From NCBI GenBank assembly GCA_035307785.1, contig DATGHS010000377.1, positions 1 to 6,108 of the forward strand: a stretch of 6,108 nt of DNA. Reading direction: 5' to 3'. The notes under the pieces were generated by a model, which saw nothing but the letters and a program-made list of their open reading frames with translations, was not told the DNA's origin and did not search any database. The translations under genes and the position numbers were made by a program. The stretch comes from DATGHS01 sp035307785 (lineage in GTDB: Bacteria > Planctomycetota > Planctomycetia > Gemmatales > Gemmataceae). Shown here piece by piece: positions 1 to 5,881 of this stretch; within the stretch, counting starts at the first letter, position 1; each line of letters begins with the position of its first letter.

Positions 1-1
1 G

Positions 2-322
2 ATCATTCTCGACGACTCCATTCACAAGGACGCATCCGGTTATCATCTCGGCTTCAAGATGCGCGTCGCCGGTGCTTCTGCCCACTGGGATCTCAATCAC
101 CTTTCAGTTCTGAAATCGGTCGATCTGTTTCAGCCGCGGCGCATCATCCTCGGCCTGCGGCTCGCCGAGATTCGCAGAGAGCCCAAGGGCGGCTGGCTCG
201 TTATTCCCGAACCGAACAGCGGCGTGCTCTTAACCGACCCGCGCTTCTTCGTGGGCCTATCGGTGGCCGTGGACCGCGAGATGGAGCAAGTGCTGAAGGC
301 GCAGCAAGAGTGGGTGAAATGA
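2..322 (+). CDS. C-terminal part of an unrecognised protein (5' end outside window)
   Basis: The frame is open from the first complete codon at position 2 to the TGA at 320-322, giving the last 106 residues of a protein that starts upstream of the window. An ATG at 59 exists, but the frame stays open before it, so it is probably internal. The segment is mixed hydrophobic and charged (for example RRIILGLRLAEIRREPKGGW, then LLTDPRFFVGLSVAVDREME) and ends in a charged, probably helical stretch, EQVLKAQQEWVK. No transmembrane segment, signal peptide or catalytic motif is visible, and I do not recognise the family. The stop lies 10 nt before a strong terminator hairpin, so this is the last gene of its transcription unit. 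Coding status rests on the long open frame, its plausible composition and the well-placed terminator. The function is unknown. Confidence 0.7.
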   Translation: MILDDSIHKDASGYHLGFKMRVAGASAHWDLNHLSVLKSVDLFQPRRIILGLRLAEIRREPKGGWLVIPEPNSGVLLTDPRFFVGLSVAVDREMEQVLKAQQEWVK

Positions 323-332
323 CGTAGAAGTA

Positions 333-410
333 ATTGAACCCCAGAGACACAGAGAGCACAGAGAAGACAATCTCTGTGCTCGCTGTGTCTCTGGGGTTCA
401 ATTCTTTTTT
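333..410 (+). terminator. Intrinsic terminator: 32-bp near-perfect hairpin plus T-run, also a probable dispersed repeat
   Basis: The left arm 333-364 pairs with the right arm 371-402 across a 6-nt loop (365-370). Of 32 positions 31 pair; the exception is A353 opposite G382. The 3' side continues into T-rich sequence ending in six Ts (405-410), as expected for Rho-independent termination of the upstream + strand gene, whose stop is 10 nt away. The opposite flank is much less T-rich, so termination is probably mainly in the + direction. The arms carry the 'CAGAGACACAGAGAGCACAGAG' type of sequence (split here by position), which I recall as recurring between genes of many environmental bacteria; that is memory, not a search. 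Because it is a palindrome, both strands translate to near-identical spurious peptides starting NPRDT. Confidence 0.85.
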
Positions 411-425
411 GTTACAATTGTCTCA
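410..425 (+). promoter_or_regulatory. Predicted extended -10 promoter of recD2, leaderless start
   Basis: TG at 410-411, one spacer base, then TACAAT at 413-418 form an extended -10 element that differs from TGnTATAAT at one base. Transcription would be expected to start about 7 nt downstream, at or next to A425, the first base of the recD2 ATG. No Shine-Dalgarno sequence is present in 411-424, which fits a leaderless mRNA. No good -35 is seen: the 17-bp spacing position (390-395) lies in the terminator arm and reads TCTGGG. The element abuts the terminator T-run. This is inferred from sequence pattern only. Confidence 0.5.
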
Positions 426-2659
426 TGGCGGAGACTCTCACTGGCGTCATCGAGCGCATCACCTTTCACAACCTCGACACGGGTTTCGCGGTGCTGCGCG
501 TGCTGGCCGACGACCGTCGCGGACAGGTGACCGTCGTCGGCCATCTGCCCAATGTCAACGCCGGCGAGTTCATCGAAGCCAGCGGCGAGTGGGTGCAGAA
601 CCGCGACTTCGGCATTCAATTCAAGGCCGAGAACCTCCGGACCACTCCGCCCGGAACGGTCGAGGGAATCAAGCGTTACCTTGGCTCCGGCTTGGTGAAA
701 GGAATCGGCAAGCACTATGCTCGGAAGATCGTCGAAGTGTTCGGCGAGCGCACGCTCTCCGTCATCGACGAAAGCCCCACGTTTCTCTCCGAAGTCAAAG
801 GCATCGGTCCGAAACGCATTCAGCAGATCAAGGAAAGCTGGCAACAGCAGAAGGCCGTGCGCTCGATCATGGTCTTCCTTCAGTCCTACGGCATCGGCAC
901 CGCGCGGGCGGTACGCATCTACAAGACCTACGGCGACCGGGCTATCGAGACGATCCGCGAGAACCCCTATCGCCTGGCCGAAGAAATCTGGGGCATTGGT
1001 TTCCAGACGGCCGACAAGCTGTCGCTGCAATTGGGCATGGATCGCCAATCGCCACAGCGCGCCCACGCCGCACTATTGCATGCTCTTCGCGAGTTTAGCG
1101 AACAGGGCCACGTCGGTTTTCCAGAAGTCGCTGTCATCGAAAAGACGGCCGAGATGACGCAAATCAGTACGACCACGATTCAGCAGGCCATCGAGCAGGC
1201 GCGTGAGCAGGATGAGATTGTGCGCGACAATGCCGAGGCGGCCAGCGGCGGCCGCGAGAAGCCGGTGCGGGCCGACGAAACCTCCTGGCTCTACCTCAAG
1301 CCACTTTTCCTGGCCGAGGTGGGCGTGGCGAGGCAAATCCGGCAACTGAACGCCGGGCCGCATCCATTGCCGGCCATCGAAATTGAGAAAGCGCTCACCT
1401 GGATCGAGCAACGGATGAAACTCGCGCTGGCCGAATCGCAGAAAGCTGCCATTCGCGCCGCAGCTACCAAGAAGCTGATGGTCCTCACCGGCGGCCCCGG
1501 CACCGGCAAAACCACGATTGTTCGCGGCATCCTCGATATCTTCTCGGCCAAGGGCATGCGCTGCGGGCTCTGCGCCCCCACCGGCCGGGCCGCCAAGCGA
1601 CTGGGCGAAAGCACATGCCGGCCAAGCGAATCGAAAACCATCCACCGCCTGCTGGAATTCGATCCGGCTCTGGGTCAATTCAAGCGCCATCGCGAGAACC
1701 CACTTGACGTGGATCTTCTCGTCGTCGATGAAGCCTCGATGGTCGATATCGTGCTCATGAATCAATTGTTGCGAGCGGTGCCGCAGGAAGCCTGTGTGCT
1801 GTTCGTGGGCGACATCGATCAGCTTCCTTCCGTTGGCCCCGGAACCGTGCTTGGCGACTTGATCGAATCAAAGGTTGTCCCGGTTGTGCGCCTAACCGAA
1901 ATCTTCCGCCAGGCCGAGCAGAGCCGGATTATTCGCGCTGCCCATGCCGTCAACCATGGCGACGAGCCGGAAGCATCGCCCGACAGCAGTGGCGACTTCT
2001 TCTTCATCGAGTGCGAAGAGCCGGAGGCCATTCTCGACACGATCATCCGCATGGTGAAGGAGCGCATTCCGCAGCGTTTCCGCCTGGATCCGTTCCGCGA
2101 CGTGCAGATTCTCACGCCGGTGAACAAGACCGTGCTAGGCGTAAGCAATCTCAATCAGAAGATGCAGGAGATCCTCAACCCGGCCGGCCCCGGCAAGAAG
2201 GAACTGCTGCGCGACTGCGCCACTTTCCGCGTGGCCGACAAGGTGATGCAAACCAAGAACAATTACCAGAAGGAAGTCTTCAACGGCGACATCGGCCTGA
2301 TCCGCAAGATTGAGCCGGTGGACCAGGAAGTGCTGGTCGATTTCGATGGCCGCGAGGTTTCCTACGATTTCAACGAAATGGATGAGCTTACGCTGGCGTA
2401 CGCTTGCACCATCCACAAAAGCCAGGGCGGCGAATATGTGGCCGTGGTCATTCCGCTGCATACCCAGCACTTCATGATGCTCCAGCGCAACCTGCTCTAC
2501 ACCGCCATCACCCGCGGCCGCCGGCTGGTCGTTATCGTGGGCAGCAAGAAGGCGCTGTCGCTGACGGTGCGCCGGCAGGAAACGGCGAAGCGCTTCTCGC
2601 TGCTGCGGCAACGGCTGCAGTATGGGGTGCGGGAAGCTGCGGAGGAGTCGAGTGAATGA
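425..2659 (+). CDS. recD2: RecD2-type ATP-dependent 5'-3' DNA helicase (YrrC family)
   Basis: This 744-aa protein matches the stand-alone RecD2 architecture of superfamily 1B helicases, which unwind DNA with 5'-3' polarity in repair and replication-fork maintenance without RecBC; no recB or recC lies nearby. The N-terminal OB-like domain spans about 1-75 (GVIERITFHN). Helix-hairpin-helix repeats follow at about 87-200: VKGIG 91-95, VKGIGPKRI 124-132, YGIGTARA 155-162 and WGIGFQTAD 189-197. The helicase core contains Walker A GGPGTGKTT (356-364, K362), Walker B DEAS (435-438), motif III GDIDQLPSVGPG (462-473), motif IV LTEIFRQ (490-496), motif V TIHKSQGGEY (662-671) and motif VI YTAITRGR (692-699). 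All motifs are intact, so it should be active. Length agrees with the family (about 715-800 aa). Motif V reads GGEY where GSE[FY] is more usual. ATG 425 starts the protein directly at the conserved ETLTGVIERI region; no Shine-Dalgarno is present and translation is probably leaderless. Confidence 0.96.
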   Translation: MAETLTGVIERITFHNLDTGFAVLRVLADDRRGQVTVVGHLPNVNAGEFIEASGEWVQNRDFGIQFKAENLRTTPPGTVEGIKRYLGSGLVKGIGKHYARKIVEVFGERTLSVIDESPTFLSEVKGIGPKRIQQIKESWQQQKAVRSIMVFLQSYGIGTARAVRIYKTYGDRAIETIRENPYRLAEEIWGIGFQTADKLSLQLGMDRQSPQRAHAALLHALREFSEQGHVGFPEVAVIEKTAEMTQISTTTIQQAIEQAREQDEIVRDNAEAASGGREKPVRADETSWLYLKPLFLAEVGVARQIRQLNAGPHPLPAIEIEKALTWIEQRMKLALAESQKAAIRAAATKKLMVLTGGPGTGKTTIVRGILDIFSAKGMRCGLCAPTGRAAKRLGESTCRPSESKTIHRLLEFDPALGQFKRHRENPLDVDLLVVDEASMVDIVLMNQLLRAVPQEACVLFVGDIDQLPSVGPGTVLGDLIESKVVPVVRLTEIFRQAEQSRIIRAAHAVNHGDEPEASPDSSGDFFFIECEEPEAILDTIIRMVKERIPQRFRLDPFRDVQILTPVNKTVLGVSNLNQKMQEILNPAGPGKKELLRDCATFRVADKVMQTKNNYQKEVFNGDIGLIRKIEPVDQEVLVDFDGREVSYDFNEMDELTLAYACTIHKSQGGEYVAVVIPLHTQHFMMLQRNLLYTAITRGRRLVVIVGSKKALSLTVRRQETAKRFSLLRQRLQYGVREAAEESSE

Positions 2660-2666
2660 AGCGAGA

Positions 2667-2742
2667 TGGGGCGGGCCAAGCGAGGATGCGCCGGCCCACC
2701 AGGTTGAGCGGTGGGCCGGCGCATCCTCGCTTGCCCGTCCCA
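2667..2742. repeat. Long imperfect inverted repeat downstream of recD2
   Basis: The left-arm core 2678-2700 and right-arm core 2710-2732 are perfect 23-bp reverse complements separated by a 9-nt loop (2701-2709). Pairing continues outward, with bulges, between 2667-2677 and 2733-2742. The structure begins 8 nt after the recD2 stop. No T-run follows on either side (CAAAATGC on the right), so it is not a canonical intrinsic terminator, though it could stabilise an mRNA 3' end or slow polymerase. It resembles the GC-rich dispersed palindromes common between planctomycete genes, from memory. Beyond it, 2743-2880 holds no convincing promoter; the next gene's weak AGGA lies at 2868-2871. Confidence 0.8.
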
Positions 2743-2880
2743 CAAAATGCGTGCGCTGCTCTTTTCTACCACGGCGTTGTAGGCGCCGACCCGGCTACCA
2801 AATCCCGACGCCCCTTTCCTTTTTCGCCTAGTCTGCCCATCATAGCATTGGGGAAGGGTTTTGCGTCAGGATCTCTCGCC

Positions 2881-4263
2881 ATGACTTATCCCGTTCGCAT
2901 GATGTTGCTGGCATCTTTTGCCGTTTTCAGCTTCCACGCGCCGAAGGCGTTTGCTGATCGCGACCCGAATCCGCAGCCGTTGGAGCGGGGGCCGTTGCAT
3001 GAAGCGTTTGCCATGCCTTGGCAAGCGAATCCTGGGGCAAACCCGGCTATTAATCAGACGCCGCCGGAGCCGATCCGGGAGGAGCCGCCCGATCAGATTC
3101 CAGCCGGCAAGAACGTGAAGTGGATTCCGGGCTACTGGCAATTCGATACGGAAAAGAAGGACTTCGTTTGGGTCGGCGGTTTTTGGCGCGAAGTGCCCGA
3201 CGGCCGCCGCTGGGTGCCGGGTTACTGGGCCGAGACTTCGGCCGGCAATCGCTGGGTGAGCGGGCATTGGGCCGCCGCTCAAGAGCCGGATTATCAGTAT
3301 GTGCCCACGCCGCCGCAGAATGCCGAAGCCGGGCCATCCACACCGGCGCCCGATTCCAGCAGCGTCTACATTCCTGGAAGCTGGCTCTATTCGGACAATG
3401 GCTACGCATACCGCCCGGGCTATTGGACCGGCTACCGGCCTGGCTACGTGTGGGTGCCGTCCACGTACATCTGGTCGCCGCTCGGTTGGATCTTTGCCAG
3501 CGGTTACTGGGACTACTGGTGGGCCACCCGAGGCCTGCTCTACCCGTCCCTGTATTTTGGCGAGGGTTTCCGCTACGGTTATCCCGGCTATGTCTACCGG
3601 CCCAACTATTTCCTGCGCATCAATCCGCTGGCCGGCGGCGTCTATGTGAATCCGCTTGCGAGCCATTATTATTACGGCAATTATGCCGGGTCCAATTTGC
3701 GGCAAGCCGGGCTTACGTCGTGGGCAGATTACTCTACCGGAGCCTATGATCCGCTCTTTGCGAGCGCACGCGTTGCCAATCGTGGCAATTCGCAATGGCT
3801 CGCCAATGCGCAAGGTGCAGGCGGCAGTGGCATGCCCGCCTTCTTGACTGCCACGCAGCAATTGCGAAGCTCCGGCGTGCAATTCACACAGCTTACATCG
3901 CAACAACGGCAAGCGCAGTTGCAAAGCGCGCAACAGCTGGTGCTGCAATCGCAGCGCTTCAGCCAGCAGGCGAGCCGAAACTTCTCGGCCGGCGCAAACA
4001 ACTTCAGCAGGGGCCTCGCCACGTCCAACTTCTCGCCTGGTTTCAATGCGAATTCGCATGCGAACTTCAGCAACGGCGCGAATTACATTCCACGCATGAA
4101 TGTGCCGGGCGCGAATTTCAATGGACTGAATTTCGCGAACCATCCATCCTTCTCGACAGGCGGTTCTGGGTTCGCCCGTCCCTCTTTCGGATTTTCGAGT
4201 TCTTCTAATAGTAGCTTTAGCAATCACAGTAGCAGCCACAGCGGCGGGCCCAATCGTCATTGA
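2881..4263 (+). CDS. Secreted WxxGxW (YXWGXW) repeat protein with Asn/Phe/Ser-rich tail, first paralogue
   Basis: This 460-aa exported protein has unknown function. A signal peptide is visible: MTYPVR, a hydrophobic core at 7-18, and a likely cleavage A-F-A|D after residue 25. After RGPLHEAF (36-43) and a Pro-rich linker come WxxGxW motifs starting at W81, W97, W111 and W125, then Y163 and Y177, mostly 14 residues apart. An aromatic region follows (RPGYVW 186-191, SGYW 207-210, HYYYGNY 262-268). Then comes a Gln-rich, probably helical stretch (326-364), and a low-complexity tail (365-460) with NF at 367, 374, 383, 395, 412 and 417, ending in Ser/His runs. The motifs correspond to the WXXGXW Pfam-type repeat. 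The mature protein has no Cys. ATG 2881 was chosen because it gives a proper signal peptide and AGGA lies 9 nt upstream; the frame is open back to 2656, but that part is translated hairpin. It probably forms an operon with the next gene. Confidence 0.88.
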   Translation: MTYPVRMMLLASFAVFSFHAPKAFADRDPNPQPLERGPLHEAFAMPWQANPGANPAINQTPPEPIREEPPDQIPAGKNVKWIPGYWQFDTEKKDFVWVGGFWREVPDGRRWVPGYWAETSAGNRWVSGHWAAAQEPDYQYVPTPPQNAEAGPSTPAPDSSSVYIPGSWLYSDNGYAYRPGYWTGYRPGYVWVPSTYIWSPLGWIFASGYWDYWWATRGLLYPSLYFGEGFRYGYPGYVYRPNYFLRINPLAGGVYVNPLASHYYYGNYAGSNLRQAGLTSWADYSTGAYDPLFASARVANRGNSQWLANAQGAGGSGMPAFLTATQQLRSSGVQFTQLTSQQRQAQLQSAQQLVLQSQRFSQQASRNFSAGANNFSRGLATSNFSPGFNANSHANFSNGANYIPRMNVPGANFNGLNFANHPSFSTGGSGFARPSFGFSSSSNSSFSNHSSSHSGGPNRH

Positions 4264-4312
4264 GGCGTACCGTCGACGTCAGATGCAGTGCGGCATTTTG
4301 GTGGATCGAACC

Positions 4313-4319
4313 AAGGAGG
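4313..4319 (+). promoter_or_regulatory. Strong Shine-Dalgarno that fixes the GTG start of the second paralogue
   Basis: AAGGAGG at 4313-4319 sits 7 nt before GTG 4327, which is ideal spacing. It lies too far (13 nt) from ATG 4333 and is downstream of GTG 4288, so it selects GTG 4327. It is the best ribosome binding site in the window: recD2 has none and the first paralogue has only AGGA. Confidence 0.8.
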
Positions 4320-4326
4320 TATTCCC

Positions 4327-5799
4327 GTGAGAATGTTCCCCCTCATAACCCTGCTTCTGCCGTTGGCCTGGCTTGGATGCCTGGTCGCAAAGGCCAATGC
4401 CGATCAAGATCATCTTCCGCAAATTGAAGCCCGCGGCCCGCTGCACGAAGCGTATGCTCAGCCCTTCATGCTGAATCCGACGGCCAATGAGCCGGTTCGC
4501 AAGGAGCCGCCGTTGCCGTTGCGCGAGGAACCGCCGGAACTCGGCCCCACCGGCGACCGCATTCAGTGGATGCCCGGCTATTGGCAATACGAAGACGACA
4601 AACAAGACTTCGTCTGGATCAGCGGCTTCTGGCGCGATACGCCGACCAATCGCCGCTGGGTCCCCGGCTTCTGGGCGCAATCGGAGGCCGGCAACCGTTG
4701 GGTGAGCGGCCACTGGGCGGCCGACCAGGAGCGCGACTATCAGTTCGTGCCGCCGCCGCCCATGAATATGGACACCGGCCCCACCCACCCGGCCCCCGAT
4801 CCGAATTGCTTTTACATTCCGGGTTGCTGGTTCTACACCGAAAACGGCTACACCTACCGCACCGGCTATTGGTCGGAAATCCGGCCGGGCTACGTCTGGG
4901 CGCCAGCCAAGTACGAATGGACGCCCGCTGGCTGGATCTTCAGCAGCGGCTACTGGGATTACGCGATCTCTAACCGCGGCGTGGCAATGGCGCCGGCATA
5001 CTTCCCGGTTCGCGCTGCCAACGATCCGAACTATGTCTACAAGCCCGAAGTGGCGGTAAATCCCGCGGCAGCTTCAGGTAACCTCTTCGTCAGCCCGACC
5101 ACAAATCATTACTATTTCGGCAACTACTACGCGGCTGAGAATCAGAAGGCCGGCATTCAGCCTTGGGCGGAATACTCGGTCAAGATGTATGACCCGATCT
5201 TCGCCTATGAGCGCTGGGCGAACAAAGGGAATGCCGACTGGTTGAAGGGCTTGCAAGCGCTGGTCGAGGCTCAGCGCAGCGGCAAGCTGCCGGCGCTGCC
5301 AATGACTTGGGATGCGCAAAATAAGGAGGCCGGTCAGGCGAACGGCGCGCCGATCCTAAGCACCTTGCAACAACTTCGGATTGCTCGAAAGATTGTCAAG
5401 TTCTCGCCGGAGCAACGGCAGGCCCAAGCCCAGAAAGTGCAAGCGCTGCTCGAACTGGTGCAGAAGCTTTCGCAGCAGGCCGCGAACAGCCAGGCACAGG
5501 TTCCCACCTCTCCCGACAAGGCGAAGCAGGAAGACCGCGATGCCAAGACGGCGAATTACACGCCGCCGGCTAAAGTGGATGCGCCGCCGGCATTCGATCT
5601 CAAGAGCCTGTTGCCGAAGGGAAATGGGAATCGGCCGATTCTAAACGGCATCGGCAATATCATTCAAAAGGGTGCCAACGGGCCGCTGCAGAACCTGATG
5701 CCGAAAGGGAGCAACCCGGCGCCAAGCAACACGACGCCGCCGGCGAACTCGAATCCGCCGTCGGAGTTGAAGAAGCCGACCAATCCGTATGGGGATTGA
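4327..5799 (+). CDS. Secreted WxxGxW (YXWGXW) repeat protein with Pro/Asn/Lys-rich tail, second paralogue
   Basis: This 490-aa paralogue of the preceding gene lies 63 bp downstream with no terminator between them, so they are probably co-transcribed. The GTG start at 4327 is fixed by AAGGAGG. The signal peptide has a hydrophobic core at 4-20 and likely cleavage A-N-A|D after residue 25. Cys18 is preceded by WLG, a poor lipobox, so a lipoprotein is less likely. RGPLHEAY is at 36-43. WxxGxW motifs start at W81, W97, W111 and W125, and YxxGxW motifs at Y163 and Y177, the same positions as in the first paralogue. Residues 36-218 align without gaps at about 61% identity (111 of 183, hand count). 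HYYFGNY (261-267), WAEY and a Gln-rich helix (348-385) are also shared. The C-terminus differs: lysine-, proline- and asparagine-rich (about 390-490). Cys161 and Cys167 replace serines of the paralogue. Function is unknown; an envelope or matrix role is inferred from export and aromatic repeats. Confidence 0.9.
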   Translation: MRMFPLITLLLPLAWLGCLVAKANADQDHLPQIEARGPLHEAYAQPFMLNPTANEPVRKEPPLPLREEPPELGPTGDRIQWMPGYWQYEDDKQDFVWISGFWRDTPTNRRWVPGFWAQSEAGNRWVSGHWAADQERDYQFVPPPPMNMDTGPTHPAPDPNCFYIPGCWFYTENGYTYRTGYWSEIRPGYVWAPAKYEWTPAGWIFSSGYWDYAISNRGVAMAPAYFPVRAANDPNYVYKPEVAVNPAAASGNLFVSPTTNHYYFGNYYAAENQKAGIQPWAEYSVKMYDPIFAYERWANKGNADWLKGLQALVEAQRSGKLPALPMTWDAQNKEAGQANGAPILSTLQQLRIARKIVKFSPEQRQAQAQKVQALLELVQKLSQQAANSQAQVPTSPDKAKQEDRDAKTANYTPPAKVDAPPAFDLKSLLPKGNGNRPILNGIGNIIQKGANGPLQNLMPKGSNPAPSNTTPPANSNPPSELKKPTNPYGD

Positions 5800-5847
5800 A
5801 CCGACTTCTGGACGGCGGCATTTGCAAGTTCCCCACCCCTCACCCCC

Positions 5848-5876
5848 CTCCCGTCTCCCCCAAGGGGAGAGGGGAG
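5848..5876. repeat. GC-rich hairpin between convergent genes
   Basis: Arms 5848-5860 and 5864-5876 pair over 13 positions with one mismatch (G5853 opposite G5871) and a 3-nt loop (CAA, 5861-5863). The surrounding 5831-5860 is a C-rich tract (CCCCACCCCTCACCCCCCTC). It lies 48 nt after the second paralogue's stop and 5 nt beyond the stop of the minus-strand gene. No T-run follows on either strand, so canonical termination is not supported, although its position between convergent genes suits a 3'-end role. The sequence type (CTCTCCCC...GGGGAGAG) is, from memory, a very widespread intergenic repeat in environmental bacteria. Confidence 0.7.
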
Positions 5877-5881
5877 ATGAG

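Noticed and set aside
201..401. 66-aa minus-strand open frame with an N-terminus like the 334 frame
   Set aside because: The similarity is only the palindrome read from both strands; the rest is antisense to the first partial gene and is Arg/Pro-rich.
334..1098. 254-aa + strand open frame starting TTG 334
   Set aside because: It starts inside the terminator hairpin and is an Arg/His-rich shadow of recD2 in another frame.
2815..2843. Possible -35/-10 pair (TTTCCT, 17 bp, CATCAT) before the first WxxGxW gene
   Set aside because: Only about 3 of 6 and 4 of 6 consensus bases match, which is not better than chance in this stretch.
2656..2880. Upstream extension of the first WxxGxW gene to ATG 2656, overlapping the recD2 stop as ATGA and suggesting translational coupling
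   Set aside because: The extra 75 residues are the translated inverted repeat plus low-quality sequence and would bury the signal peptide. ATG 2881 gives a signal peptide whose cleavage site matches the paralogue exactly.
2866..4260. 464-aa minus-strand open frame antisense to the first WxxGxW gene
   Set aside because: It has Arg/Ile/Ala-rich composition with no motifs. It mirrors the coding constraints of the plus-strand gene, which has a signal peptide, family repeats and a paralogue.
4288..4326. GTG 4288 as start of the second WxxGxW gene
   Set aside because: It would place the strong AAGGAGG inside the coding region and add 13 polar residues before the signal peptide. GTG 4327 has ideal spacing and matches the paralogue register.
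4378..4380. Cys18 of the second paralogue as a lipoprotein acylation site
   Set aside because: The preceding residues WLG do not fit the usual [LVI]-[ASTVI]-[GAS]-C lipobox, and a good type I site A-N-A|D lies seven residues later, aligned with that of the paralogue.
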